64,000 bases of DNA from positions 7,232,001-7,296,000 of the forward strand of contig NZ_CP022685.1 of NCBI RefSeq assembly GCF_002556545.1, written 5' to 3'. The notes under the pieces are model-generated. The model saw only the letters and a list, made by a program, of their open reading frames with translations. It did not search any database and was not told the DNA's origin. Positions 31,799-40,868 of this stretch are shown one piece after another. The position numbers and the translations under genes were made by a program. Position 1 is the stretch's first letter; every line of letters starts with the position of its first letter. Source of the DNA: Streptomyces formicae (lineage in GTDB: Bacteria > Actinomycetota > Actinomycetes > Streptomycetales > Streptomycetaceae).

Positions 31799-32461
31799 AT
31801 GACAGCACCCAAGGAAGCCCCCAAGGAAACATCCAAGGAAACATCCAAGGAAGCGCCCAAGGAGAACCAGACCGTCGCCCGCCGTCGCGCCCCCAGCATG
31901 TCGCCGGAGCAGCGCCGAGAAATGATCATCCGGACCGCGATCCCGCTGATCGCCGAGTGCGGCGCCTCGGTGACGACCGCGAAGATCGCCCGCGCCGCGG
32001 GCATCGGCGAGGGCACGATCTTCCGGGTCTTCGCCGACAAGGACGAGCTGTTGCTGGCCTGCATGGCCGAGGCGCTCTCTCCCGAGCACGCCGTCCGTGA
32101 GCTCGACGCGATCGACATGTCCCAGCCGCTGCCCGACCGGCTCGCGGAGGCGGCCGATGCGCTCCAGGCGCACATGGCCAGGATGGGCGCGATCGCCGGG
32201 GCGCTCGGGCACTTCGGCGGCAAGCACCCCGGCACGGTGCGCGGCGCGGGCCGCAGCGAGTCGACGACCCGTATCCGCGCGGCCCTCGCGGAGCTGATGG
32301 AGCCCGAAAGGGCCACTCTGCGCCGCCCGCCCGAGCAGATCGCGGCGCTCTTCTTCGGGCTGCTGTTCACCCAGCCGCGTACGGAGGACGAGCCCGACCT
32401 GACCTCGGGGGAACTGGTGGAGGTGTTCCTGCACGGGGCGCTCTCGGGAGGCGCCGAGTGA
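31799..32461 (+). CDS. TetR family regulator
   Basis: 220 residues. The N-terminal tail contains repeated Lys/Glu blocks (APKEAPKETSKETSKEAPKE), followed by the HTH: IIRTAIPLIAECGASVTTAKIARAAGIGEGTIFRVFADKDELL. The C-terminal ligand domain is helical. The upstream double palindrome suggests autoregulation. The downstream membrane protein gene overlaps its stop (GTGA) and is probably the main target through co-transcription. Confidence 0.85.
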   Translation: MTAPKEAPKETSKETSKEAPKENQTVARRRAPSMSPEQRREMIIRTAIPLIAECGASVTTAKIARAAGIGEGTIFRVFADKDELLLACMAEALSPEHAVRELDAIDMSQPLPDRLAEAADALQAHMARMGAIAGALGHFGGKHPGTVRGAGRSESTTRIRAALAELMEPERATLRRPPEQIAALFFGLLFTQPRTEDEPDLTSGELVEVFLHGALSGGAE

Positions 32462-32886
32462 GCGTGCCGATGAGGCGCTCGGGGGCGACGGCCCTGGCCG
32501 TCGTCGCCCCCGTCCTGGTGTGGCTGGTCGCGGACCCGTTACTGGGGCACCGGCTGCGGATCGCCGACGGCGAGCGGACGCTCGACATCGGCGCCGTGCC
32601 CGTGGCGATCGTCGCGCTGCTCGCGTCGCTCGTCGGCTGGGGGCTCCTCGCCGCCCTGGAACGGGTCGGTGTGCCGCGCGCCCGCACCGTCTGGACCGGG
32701 GTGGCCTGCGCCGCGCTGGCCGTGTCCTTCCTGCCGCTCACCGGCGACGGCATGGACGGCGGCACCCGGGTCGCGCTCGCGCTGATGCACCTGGCGGTGG
32801 CGGCGGTGCTGATTCCGGGCCTCGGCGCCACGGGCCCGCACCTTGGGCACGCGGGTGGCGGGGAGCGTGGCACCGAAGGTACCTGA
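32458..32886 (+). CDS. four-span membrane protein (DUF6069-like)
   Basis: 142 residues with four hydrophobic segments: ALAVVAPVLVWLVADPL, AVPVAIVALLASLVGWGLL, VWTGVACAALAVSFLPL and ALALMHLAVAAVLIPGL. This matches a small actinobacterial integral membrane family (DUF6069) that often follows a TetR gene. Overlaps the tetR stop by GTGA, so it is in the same operon and under the same operators. Function unknown. Confidence 0.72.
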   Translation: MSVPMRRSGATALAVVAPVLVWLVADPLLGHRLRIADGERTLDIGAVPVAIVALLASLVGWGLLAALERVGVPRARTVWTGVACAALAVSFLPLTGDGMDGGTRVALALMHLAVAAVLIPGLGATGPHLGHAGGGERGTEGT

Positions 32887-32950
32887 GGGTTCCTCCCGGA
32901 TACCTAGCCTGGTTCTCCCACCGTCCAGAGCCAGGAGAGCCAGGAGAGCC

Positions 32951-33889
32951 ATGCGAACCATGCGCGTCATCACCCAGCAGACGCTCGGCGGTCCCGAGGT
33001 GCTCACCGTCGTGGAGGCGCCCGAACCCCGGGCCCTGCCGACCGAGGTCCTCGTCCGCGTCAAGGCGATCGGACTGAACCCACTGGAGGCGCGCCTGCGC
33101 GCAGGCGAGTTCCCGCTGATCGGGCAGCCGCCGTTCACCCTCGGCTGGGACATCAGCGGCGTGGTCGAACAGGCACCGGGGACCTGGCGGTTCAGGCCGG
33201 GCGACGAGGTGTTCGGGATGCCGCTGTTCCCGCGAGCGGCGAACGCGTACGCCGAGGTCGTGTCGGCCCCGGCACTGCACCTGGCACGCAAGCCGCCCTC
33301 CCTCTCGCACGTCGACGCGGCGGCCCTGCCGATCGTCGGCCTCACGGCGTGGCAGGGCCTCGTCGACCTCGGCGGCGTGACCGCGGGCGACCGCGTCCTG
33401 GTCCACGGCGGTGGTGGCGGGGTCGGCCACGTCGCGATCCAGATCGCGAAGGCGCTCGGCGCGTACGTGATCACGACCGCGAGCGGGAGCAAGCGGGCCT
33501 TCGTCGAGGGGCTCGGCGCCGACGAGGTGCTCGACTACACGAGGGTCGACTTCGCCGATGCGGTCCGCGACGTCGACGTCGTGCTCGACACGATCGGCGG
33601 CGACACCGTGGAGCGATCGCTCGACGTGCTCCGCCCCGGCGGCCATGTGGTGACGGCGGTCGCCGAGGAGAACGTGGCGCTCGCCGACACGTACGAGGCG
33701 TCCGGAATGCGCTTCAGCGGCATCGCGGTCGACCCCGATCCGGTCGCCCTGCGAGGTCTCGTCGCACTGGTCGAACAGGGCAGGCTCCGGGTCCACGTGC
33801 AGGAGACGTTCCCCTTCGAGCGCGTGGCCGACGCACACCGCCTGCTCGACGCCGGCCACCTCCGGGGGAAGCTCGTTCTCACCGTCTGA
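32951..33889 (+). CDS. NADP-dependent quinone oxidoreductase-like MDR protein
   Basis: 312 residues from ATG 32951 (AGGAG upstream within a threefold CCAGGAGAG repeat; an ATG at 32960 is an alternative). GroES-like N-terminus (VLVRVKAIGLNPLEARLRAG), no zinc-ligand cysteines, and a Rossmann domain with VHGGGGGVGHVAIQIAKALG (AxxGxxG-type NADP site) ending in GKLVLTV. Zinc-independent quinone oxidoreductase branch of the medium-chain dehydrogenases. The 3' end converges with PPK2, overlapping 11 bases. Confidence 0.85.
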   Translation: MRTMRVITQQTLGGPEVLTVVEAPEPRALPTEVLVRVKAIGLNPLEARLRAGEFPLIGQPPFTLGWDISGVVEQAPGTWRFRPGDEVFGMPLFPRAANAYAEVVSAPALHLARKPPSLSHVDAAALPIVGLTAWQGLVDLGGVTAGDRVLVHGGGGGVGHVAIQIAKALGAYVITTASGSKRAFVEGLGADEVLDYTRVDFADAVRDVDVVLDTIGGDTVERSLDVLRPGGHVVTAVAEENVALADTYEASGMRFSGIAVDPDPVALRGLVALVEQGRLRVHVQETFPFERVADAHRLLDAGHLRGKLVLTV

Positions 33890-34823
33890 CGGACGCGTCC
33901 TCCAGCAGGAGCCTCTTCCTGCTCTCCTCGACGTCGAAGTCCGCCGCCGGGTACTTCGGGTCGAGGGATTCCAGGTGTTCCAGGAGCAGCTTGCTGATGG
34001 CCCAGTTGCGGTACCACTTGCGGTCCGCGGGGATCAGGTACCAGGGGGCCGCCTCGGTGGAGCAGCGTTCCAGGGCCAGTTCGTAGGCCTCCTGGTAGGC
34101 GGGCCACAGGGCGCGTTCCTCGATGTCGCCGGGGTTGAACTTCCAGTGTTTGTCGGGGTTGTCGAGGCGCTCCAGGAGGCGGCGGCGTTGCTGGGCGTAC
34201 GAGATGTGGAGGAAGCACTTGACGACGGTGACGCCGTCGTCGGCCAGGGACTTCTCGAAGCGGTTGATCTGGCCGTAGCGGCGGCCGAGCTGACTGCGGG
34301 GGACCAGTTCGCGGACGCGGGCGATGAGGACGTCCTCGTAGTGCGAGCGGTCGAAGATGCCGATCTCGCCGGGCTGGGGGAGTGCCTTCATGACGCGCCA
34401 GAGGAAGGGGTGGTTCAGTTCCTCCGGGGTGGGCGCCTTGAAGGCTTTGATGCGGCAGCCCGAGGGGTTGAACAGGCCGATGACGTGCTTCACCGTGCCG
34501 CCCTTGCCGCTGGTGTCCATGCCCTGGAGGACCAGGAGGACGCGGCGGCGGTCGCCCGCCGTGCTCGCGGCGTACAGGCGTTCCTGGAGGTCGGCGAGGC
34601 GTTCGCCCATGTGGGCGGTGGCCGCGAGGCCCGCGGGCTTGTCGCTCGGGCCCGCGGGCGTCGCGGCCGCGTCGTACGAGGAGAGGTCGACCCGCTCTCC
34701 TTCGGGGATGCGCAGCAGATCGCGCAGGGGCGGCGGTGCGGCCTGCTCATCGGCCTTCCGGCCCCGCTTCTTCGCGCTCCTGCCGTCCTTCGTGGACTTC
34801 GCCACCTTCTTGGACTTCGCCAC
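33879..34823 (-). CDS. ppk2: polyphosphate kinase 2 family protein
   Basis: 314 residues. A Lys-rich N-terminal tail (MAKSKKVAKSTKDGRSAKKR) precedes the PPK2 catalytic domain: Walker A LQGMDTSGKGGTVKHVIGLF, lid region FDRSHYEDVLIARVRELVP (Walker B Asp) and KCFLHISYAQQRRRLLERL. PPK2 enzymes phosphorylate nucleotides from polyphosphate; single-domain class I/III members act on NDPs or NMPs. The WYLIPADRKWYRNWA end is diagnostic. Start chosen at the first ATG; it faces the oxidoreductase. Confidence 0.9.
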   Translation of the reverse strand: MAKSKKVAKSTKDGRSAKKRGRKADEQAAPPPLRDLLRIPEGERVDLSSYDAAATPAGPSDKPAGLAATAHMGERLADLQERLYAASTAGDRRRVLLVLQGMDTSGKGGTVKHVIGLFNPSGCRIKAFKAPTPEELNHPFLWRVMKALPQPGEIGIFDRSHYEDVLIARVRELVPRSQLGRRYGQINRFEKSLADDGVTVVKCFLHISYAQQRRRLLERLDNPDKHWKFNPGDIEERALWPAYQEAYELALERCSTEAAPWYLIPADRKWYRNWAISKLLLEHLESLDPKYPAADFDVEESRKRLLLEDASVRR

Positions 34824-34877
34824 CGCGCACCCCTTCCGGTCGTCTCCCTCGATCGTGCGACGAGGGCCGGGGGGCCG

Positions 34878-36239
34878 CTACTTGTGCCAGGGCCCCGTCA
34901 CGGCGAACGTCGTGCCGGGCGTGTAGCAGTTCACGTACATCGTGTCGTGGTCGGGCGAGAACGTCACCCCGGCGAACTCGCCCCACTCGGGCTCCTCCGG
35001 CGTGCCGATGTTCTGTCGGCCGCGGGCCATCGGGTAGATCTCGCCGCCCCGGGTCAGGCCGTACACGTACTGGGCGCCGCCGCCGTCCTCGCACACCATC
35101 AGGCCGCCGCTGGGCGCGAGGCAGATGTTGTCGGGGGACTCGCCCGGCAGTTGGATGTCGGTGCTCGGGCCGAAGACGATCACGAGGGTGAGGCGGCGCC
35201 GGGACGGGTCGTAGCGCCAGATCTGGCCGAAGTGGGTGGCCGCCGAGCCCTCCGCGCTGTGCGCGAAGGAGGATACGAAGTAGACGGAGGAGCCGCCCCA
35301 GTAGCAGCCCTCCAGCTTCTGCGCGTGCGTGATGCCCTTGGGCCCGAAGTCCTGGAGCCGGATGGGGGTCTGGGCGGCGAGCGGGTCGGGGACGTCGACC
35401 CATTCGACGCCCTCGAAGCAGGCACCCGTCTCCTGGACGGCGGACAGGTCGGGGACGCCGGGCACCCGCATGGCCTGGAGCCTGCCGCCCGCGCGCAGGG
35501 AACCGCGGCCGCCCTCGGGTTTTTCGGGCAGGAAGCGGTAGAAGAGGCCGAAGGGCTTGAGGAAGGCGTCCTCGGTCTCGTAGACGACGCCGCGCCGGGG
35601 GTCGACGGCGATCGCCTCGTGCTGGAAGCGGCCCATCGCGGTGAGCGGCACGGCGCCGGTGCGGTGCGGGTCCACCGGGTCGACCTCGAAGATGAAGCCG
35701 TGGTCCTTGGTGTAGCCGTTGGTCCCTGCCTTGTCCTCGGTCTCCTCGCAGGTGAGCCAGGTGCCCCAAGGGGTGGGCCCGCCCGCGCAGTTGACGGCGG
35801 TACCGGCGATGGCGACGCGTTCGCCGACGACGTTGTTTCTCCGGTCGAGCGCGAGCGTCGTACAGCCGCCCTTGGCCATCGGGTCGTAGGTCAGACCCTT
35901 GACCGTGGGTACGCCGATCCTGCCGGTGACGCGGTTCTCGTGATTGCGCACGAGGTGGACCCCGCCGTGCTTGCCGCGGAAGGCGGCCATGCCGTCGTGG
36001 TTGCTCGGCACCTTGCCCTCACCGGAGCGAAGGTCGCCGCCCTCGCGCGAGAGGACCTTGTAGCGAAAGCCCTTGGGGAGGTCGAGCAGTCCCGCGGGGT
36101 CGGGGACGAGGGGGCCGTAACCGGCCTTCCCGTGTGCGGCGGCCGTGCCCGCGAAGAGTTCCGAGAGGGCTCCGGTGAACGCGATTCCCGCGCCCAGGGC
36201 ACCGGAACGGGCGAGAACCTGACGTCGAGTGGCAGACAT
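34878..36239 (-). CDS. PhoX-type (DUF839) secreted phosphatase
   Basis: 453 residues from ATG 36239 with AGGAGG ten bases upstream. The N-terminus SATRRQVLARSGALGAGIAF is a twin-arginine signal (TRRQVL). The mature protein has the PhoX beta-propeller signatures: VRNHENRVTG, GGCTTLALDRRNNVV, GPTPWGTWLTCEET with the Cys and Glu metal ligands, and GRFQHEAIAVDPRRGVVYET (His/Glu). PhoX is a Ca/Fe-dependent alkaline phosphatase exported folded by Tat. No PHO box was identified upstream by eye. Confidence 0.85.
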   Translation of the reverse strand: MSATRRQVLARSGALGAGIAFTGALSELFAGTAAAHGKAGYGPLVPDPAGLLDLPKGFRYKVLSREGGDLRSGEGKVPSNHDGMAAFRGKHGGVHLVRNHENRVTGRIGVPTVKGLTYDPMAKGGCTTLALDRRNNVVGERVAIAGTAVNCAGGPTPWGTWLTCEETEDKAGTNGYTKDHGFIFEVDPVDPHRTGAVPLTAMGRFQHEAIAVDPRRGVVYETEDAFLKPFGLFYRFLPEKPEGGRGSLRAGGRLQAMRVPGVPDLSAVQETGACFEGVEWVDVPDPLAAQTPIRLQDFGPKGITHAQKLEGCYWGGSSVYFVSSFAHSAEGSAATHFGQIWRYDPSRRRLTLVIVFGPSTDIQLPGESPDNICLAPSGGLMVCEDGGGAQYVYGLTRGGEIYPMARGRQNIGTPEEPEWGEFAGVTFSPDHDTMYVNCYTPGTTFAVTGPWHK

Positions 36240-36366
36240 GATGGGCAACCTCCTGCTGGCGGACAGGAATGTGACCGGATGTGTGTACCACGCGCTCTGG
36301 TGCGCGGGAACCACGCGCGTAGCTATCGGTTTTCCGCCTGCCGTCCAGCGCCCCGCCCCGATGGGG

Positions 36367-37461
36367 CTAGTCGCCCACGAGCCCCTTGGCGTCCCGTGCG
36401 AGCGCCGTGAGCCGCGAGATGGCGCGGAAGTACTTCTTCCGGTACCCGCCGTTGAGCATGTCCTCGCTGAAGAGCCGGTCGAAGGGCACACCGGAGGCGA
36501 GCACCGGCACCTCCCTGTCGTACAGCCGGTCGGCGAGCACCACAAGGCGCAGGGCGGTCGACTGGTCGGGCACCGGCGTCACATCGGTCAGACAGACCGC
36601 GGCGATGCCGTCCGTCAGCGCGCCGTACCTGCTGGGGTGGACCTTGGCCAGGTGCGCGAGCAGATGCGGGAAGTCGTCGAGGGACGCGCGCTCGGTCGCG
36701 TACGCCGCCTTGGTGACCTGCTCGTCGGAGTACGGGGCGGGGGCCTCGGGAAGGCCCCGGTGGCGGTAGTCGTCGCCGTCGATGCGCAGCGCCCTGAAGT
36801 GGGCGGAAAGGCCCTGGATCTCGCGCAGGAAGTCGACGGAGGCGAACCGGCCCTCGCCGAGCTTGCCGGGCAGCGTGTTGGAGGTCGCCGCCAGGGCCAC
36901 GCCCTCGTCCACCAGCCTGGCCAGGAGCGAGGAGACGAGCACCGTGTCGCCCGGGTCGTCGAGCTCGAACTCGTCGATGCAGAGCAGTCGGTGCTCGCCG
37001 AGCGTGCGGACGGTCTGCTGGAAACCGAGCGCGCCGACCAGGTTGGTGAGCTCCACGAAGGTGCCGAACGCCTTCTTCTCGGGCGCCGCGGGCGTCGCGT
37101 GCCAGAGGGAGGCGAGCAGGTGGGTCTTGCCGACTCCGTAGCCGCCGTCGAGGTAGACGCCGCGCGGGCCCGAGGGTGCGGCGGGCCGGGACCTGCCGAA
37201 CCACCGCTTCTTGGCCGCGCCACTGGCGTGCGCCCCGCCGAGACCCGCGGCGAAGCCGCTGAGGACGCGGACGGCCTCGGTCTGGCTCGGCTGGTTCGGG
37301 TCGGGGATGTACGTGGCGAAGCGGACCGAGTCGAAGCGCGGCGGCGGCACCATCTCGGCGACCAGACGGTCGGCGGGGACGTGGGGCTCGCGTGCGCAGA
37401 GGGACAGCGGAGCCGCTTCGGCTATGGGGGTCTGCCCGGGGGCGGCGGTGGAGGACGACAC
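36367..37461 (-). CDS. zapE: ZapE/AFG1-like cell-division ATPase
   Basis: 364 residues from GTG 37461. P-loop in GVYLDGGYGVGKTHLLASLW, Walker B in HRLLCIDEFELDDPGDTVLV, sensor 1 in VALAATSNTLPGKLGEGRF. The order and the FxRxI-like ends match ZapE (AFG1/LACE1), an FtsZ-associated AAA+-related ATPase. It is divergent from the RibD-like gene, sharing the short region 37462-37497. The start is uncertain because the frame stays open upstream. Confidence 0.85.
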   Translation of the reverse strand: MSSSTAAPGQTPIAEAAPLSLCAREPHVPADRLVAEMVPPPRFDSVRFATYIPDPNQPSQTEAVRVLSGFAAGLGGAHASGAAKKRWFGRSRPAAPSGPRGVYLDGGYGVGKTHLLASLWHATPAAPEKKAFGTFVELTNLVGALGFQQTVRTLGEHRLLCIDEFELDDPGDTVLVSSLLARLVDEGVALAATSNTLPGKLGEGRFASVDFLREIQGLSAHFRALRIDGDDYRHRGLPEAPAPYSDEQVTKAAYATERASLDDFPHLLAHLAKVHPSRYGALTDGIAAVCLTDVTPVPDQSTALRLVVLADRLYDREVPVLASGVPFDRLFSEDMLNGGYRKKYFRAISRLTALARDAKGLVGD

Positions 37462-37497
37462 GGTTCCCAACCTTAAGGGGCGTGCAAGACTGCGGAT

Positions 37498-38352
37498 ATG
37501 CGACGCCTGTTCCCTGTGACCGACCAGACATGCGACCAGACATGCGACCGGACGGACGCCCGGACGGAGGACCGGACACCTGACCGGACCCACGACCGTA
37601 CGGATGATCGTGCGGGCGGTGTGGCCACGGGGCAGGCGCACTGGGGGCTCGACGAGCTGGCCGACGCGTACGCCTATCCCGACGGCGCCGCACCCTGGCT
37701 GCGCGCCAACATGGTGTCCACGCTCGACGGCGCCGCCCAGCACGACGGGCGCTCCCAGCCGATCTCCAACGACACCGACATGCGGATCTTCGGCACCCTG
37801 CGCGGGCTCGCCGACGTGGTGGTCGTCGGGGCGCAGACGGTGCGCCAGGAGGGGTACCGACCGGCACGCGCGCGTGAGGCGTTCGCGGCCCGCAGGGCGG
37901 CCGCGGGGCAGACGCCCGCACCGGCGGTCGCCGTGGTCAGCGCCGGTCTGGACCTGGATTTCACGCTTCCGCTCTTCACCTCTCCGCTCGCGCCCACCCT
38001 CGTGGTGACCGGCGCGGCCGCCCCCGCCGACCGGATGGCCGAGGCCCGCAAGGCGGGCGCCGTCGTGGTGATCGCGGGCGAGGGCGCGGCCGTGGCTCCG
38101 GAGCGCGTGGCTCCGGTTCTGGCCGAGCGGGGGCTGACCCGGCTGCTCACCGAAGGAGGGCCCCGTCTGCTGGGTCAGTTCGTGGCGGCGGGGGTACTCG
38201 ACGAGCTCTGCCTGACGATCTCGCCGATGCTCACCGCCGGAGACGCTCAGCGCATCGCGGGCGGACCCGCTGTCGCGGTGCCCGAAAAATTCGTACTGAC
38301 GTCCGTACTGGAGGAGGCCGGGTTCCTCTTCACCCGATACCGTCGTACCTGA
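37498..38352 (+). CDS. pyrimidine reductase family (RibD C-terminal-type) protein
   Basis: 284 residues. After an odd N-terminal tail made of repeating Asp/Arg/Thr (DQTCDQTCDRTDARTEDRTP), the RibD_C fold begins: WLRANMVSTLDGAAQHDGRS, MRIFGTLRGLADVVVVGAQT (NADPH site), LLTEGGPRLLGQFVAAGVLDEL and ISPMLTAGDAQRIAGG. Acts as an NADPH-dependent reductase of riboflavin-type pyrimidines or a relative. The tail is encoded by an imperfect GACCGGAC-type repeat and is probably dispensable; a later start is possible. Confidence 0.8.
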   Translation: MRRLFPVTDQTCDQTCDRTDARTEDRTPDRTHDRTDDRAGGVATGQAHWGLDELADAYAYPDGAAPWLRANMVSTLDGAAQHDGRSQPISNDTDMRIFGTLRGLADVVVVGAQTVRQEGYRPARAREAFAARRAAAGQTPAPAVAVVSAGLDLDFTLPLFTSPLAPTLVVTGAAAPADRMAEARKAGAVVVIAGEGAAVAPERVAPVLAERGLTRLLTEGGPRLLGQFVAAGVLDELCLTISPMLTAGDAQRIAGGPAVAVPEKFVLTSVLEEAGFLFTRYRRT

Positions 38353-38484
38353 CAATCAGCGGAATCAGCCGTTCCGTTTGCCTTCCGCTGGGCACACTAG
38401 ATCTCGCAGACCCCGTGCGGTCACGGGGCAGGATGGTTTCCGCAGGGGCCTCGCGACGGCCCACGGAGGAGAAGGGCGCCTGCA

Positions 38485-38967
38485 GTGTTCACGAGCGTAT
38501 TGATGATCGAGAAGGCCCTGACGTCCGCCGACGTGGAGTTCGTCACCACCTTGCACGGTGACGAGCCGGTCGCCTTCCACGTGCTGCTCCAGCCCAGGGG
38601 CGACCAGGCGGACCGGCTCCTCAGGGCGATCGACGACGTCGCACTCGGCGAGCTCGACGAGGCGGCGCGCGAGGGCAAGACGCCCGAGGGACAGGACGCG
38701 ACGGGGCCCGGCGAGCAGGCACTGCAGGTCTCCCTGCTCGCGCTGCGCGCGGCGGGCTGCGAAGCGACCGGGCGGCTCATCGAGGACCACCCCCTCGACG
38801 CGCTCAAGACCCTCGTCGACGAGGCGGGGGCGGACGAGGTCATCGTGCTGACTGACCCCCACTACGTGGAGGAGTTCTTCCACCGGGACTGGGCTTCGCG
38901 GGCGCGGCACAAGGTGGGGGTTCCGGTGCTGAAGCTGTTCTCGCACAGTCTCGCGGACGAGGCGTAG
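38485..38967 (+). CDS. conserved hypothetical protein (universal-stress-like)
   Basis: 160 residues from GTG 38485 (GGAGGAGAAGG upstream). FTSVLMIEKALTSADVEFVT, HVLLQPRGDQADRLLRAIDD, RLIEDHPLDALKTLVDEAGA, DEVIVLTDPHYVEEFFHRDW. The alternation resembles a UspA-like alpha/beta fold with a conserved DPHYVEEF box. In Streptomyces genomes this gene is regularly found upstream of murC/msrB-type genes and is sometimes mislabelled indole-3-glycerol phosphate synthase, for which there is no motif support. Confidence 0.7.
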   Translation: MFTSVLMIEKALTSADVEFVTTLHGDEPVAFHVLLQPRGDQADRLLRAIDDVALGELDEAAREGKTPEGQDATGPGEQALQVSLLALRAAGCEATGRLIEDHPLDALKTLVDEAGADEVIVLTDPHYVEEFFHRDWASRARHKVGVPVLKLFSHSLADEA

Positions 38968-39046
38968 GCGCCACCGCTGCCCCTGACGGGGCTCGAGTGC
39001 TACTAGGCTGGGGCGCTCAGCTACGTACGACTTGGGAGACACACGC

Positions 39047-40441
39047 ATGGCACCCGGCCTTCCTACCGCCATGGACCGACCGCACTTCATCGGCATCGGC
39101 GGCGCCGGAATGTCGGGCATCGCGAAGATCCTGACCCAGCGCGGCGCCAAGGTCGCGGGCAGCGACGCCAAGGACTCCGCCACCGCCGAGTCGCTGCGCG
39201 CCCTCGGCGCCACGGTCCACATCGGGCACGACGCGGCGCACCTCGCGGCCGACGCGAGCTGCGTCGTCGTCTCCTCCGCGATCCGCGCCGACAACCCCGA
39301 GCTGGTCCGTGCCACCGAGCTCGGCATCCCCGTCGTGCACCGCTCGGACGCGCTCGCCTCCCTGATGGCGGGCCTGCGCCCGATCGCGGTCGCCGGTACG
39401 CACGGCAAGACCACCACGACCTCGATGCTCGCGGTCACGCTCGACGCCCTCGGCCTCGACCCGTCGTACGCGATCGGCGGCGACCTGGACGTGCCGGGCT
39501 CCAACGCGCTGCACGGCGCGGGCGACATCTTCGTCGCCGAGGCGGACGAAAGCGACCGCAGCTTCCACAAGTACGCGCCCGAGGTCGCCATCGTCCTCAA
39601 CGTGGAGCTCGACCACCACGCCAACTACGCGTCGATGGACGAGATCTACGAGTCCTTCGAGATCTTCGCGGGCAAGGTCGTGCCCGGCGGCACCCTGGTC
39701 ATCTCGGCGGACCAGCCCGGCGCGGTGGAGCTCACCCAGCGCGTGCGCGACCTGGGGGAGCTGAAGGTCGTCACCTACGGCGAGGCCGAGGGCGCCGACC
39801 TGCGCATCCACAAGATCACCGCGCGCGGTCTGACCAGCGAGGTCACCGTCCTGCTCGACGGCAAGCTGCTCACCTTCACGGTCTCGGTGCCCGGCAGGCA
39901 CTACGCGGGCAACGCGGTCGCGGCCCTCGCGGCGGGCATCGCCCTCGGCATCCCGTCCCGGAACCTGGCCGGTGCCCTGAAGGCGTACACGGGCGTCAAG
40001 CGCCGCCTCCAGCTCAAGGGCGAGGCCGCGGGCGTCCAGGTCATCGACTCCTACGCGCACCACCCGACCGAGATGACGGCCGACCTGGAGGCGATGCGCT
40101 CCGCCGCGGGCGACTCCCGCATCCTCGTCCTCTTCCAGCCGCACCTCTTCTCGCGCACCCAGGAGCTGGGCGCGGAGATGGGCCAGGCCCTGGCGCTCGC
40201 CGACTCCTCCGTCGTGCTCGACATCTACCCGGCCCGCGAGGACCCGATCCCCGGCATCACCAGCGACCTGATCATCGACGCCGCCCGTGCCGCGGGCGCC
40301 GAGGTGCGGGGCGCGGGCGACAAGGACGCGGCGGTGGCCGAGATCGCGGGAATGGCGAAGCCCGGCGATCTCGTTCTCACCATGGGAGCGGGCGACGTCA
40401 CGGACCTCGGCCCGCGGATCCTGGCCGATCTTTCGAAGTAG
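39047..40441 (+). CDS. murC: UDP-N-acetylmuramate--L-alanine ligase
   Basis: 464 residues from ATG 39047 (GGGAG upstream). HFIGIGGAGMSGIAKILTQR (UDP-binding loop), VAGTHGKTTTTSMLAVTLDA (ATP P-loop), EADESDRSF, NVELDHHANY, and IDSYAHHPTEMTADLEAMRS, all defining MurC. It adds L-Ala to UDP-MurNAc in peptidoglycan synthesis, cytoplasmic. Length is normal for the family. It is located outside the dcw division cluster, as in other streptomycetes, and is followed by msrB after 19 bases, likely one operon. Confidence 0.95.
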   Translation: MAPGLPTAMDRPHFIGIGGAGMSGIAKILTQRGAKVAGSDAKDSATAESLRALGATVHIGHDAAHLAADASCVVVSSAIRADNPELVRATELGIPVVHRSDALASLMAGLRPIAVAGTHGKTTTTSMLAVTLDALGLDPSYAIGGDLDVPGSNALHGAGDIFVAEADESDRSFHKYAPEVAIVLNVELDHHANYASMDEIYESFEIFAGKVVPGGTLVISADQPGAVELTQRVRDLGELKVVTYGEAEGADLRIHKITARGLTSEVTVLLDGKLLTFTVSVPGRHYAGNAVAALAAGIALGIPSRNLAGALKAYTGVKRRLQLKGEAAGVQVIDSYAHHPTEMTADLEAMRSAAGDSRILVLFQPHLFSRTQELGAEMGQALALADSSVVLDIYPAREDPIPGITSDLIIDAARAAGAEVRGAGDKDAAVAEIAGMAKPGDLVLTMGAGDVTDLGPRILADLSK

Positions 40442-40460
40442 GAAGTAAGGGGTTCCCGTC

Positions 40461-40868
40461 ATGTCGTACGACGTAGAGAAGCCGGACGAGGAGTGGCGCG
40501 CGCAGCTGAGCCCCTCGGAGTACGCGGTCCTGCGCCAGGCGGGCACCGAGCCCGCCTTCGTCGGTGAGTACACCGACACCAAGACCCAGGGCGTCTACTC
40601 CTGCCGGGCCTGCGGCGCCGACCTCTTCACCTCCGGCGAGAAGTTCGAGTCGCACTGCGGCTGGCCGAGCTTCTTCGACCCGAAGGACACGGACGCGGTC
40701 GAGCTGGTCGAGGACACCTCGCACGGCATGGTGCGCACCGAGGTGCGGTGCGCGCGCTGCGGCTCGCACCTCGGGCACGTCTTCGAGGGCGAGGGGTACG
40801 CGACGCCGACGGACCAGCGGTACTGCATCAACAGCATCTCGCTGCGGCTCACGGCCGACGAGGGCTGA
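40461..40868 (+). CDS. msrB: peptide-methionine (R)-S-oxide reductase
   Basis: 135 residues. Zinc-binding CxxC pairs in YSCRACGADLF and VRCARCGSHLGHVFEGEG, the GWPSFFDP motif and the catalytic Cys in RYCINSISLRL. It reduces methionine-R-sulfoxide in damaged proteins. Close behind murC with GGAAGTAAGGGG upstream. The last 20 bases overlap the convergent thioesterase gene. Confidence 0.95.
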   Translation: MSYDVEKPDEEWRAQLSPSEYAVLRQAGTEPAFVGEYTDTKTQGVYSCRACGADLFTSGEKFESHCGWPSFFDPKDTDAVELVEDTSHGMVRTEVRCARCGSHLGHVFEGEGYATPTDQRYCINSISLRLTADEG

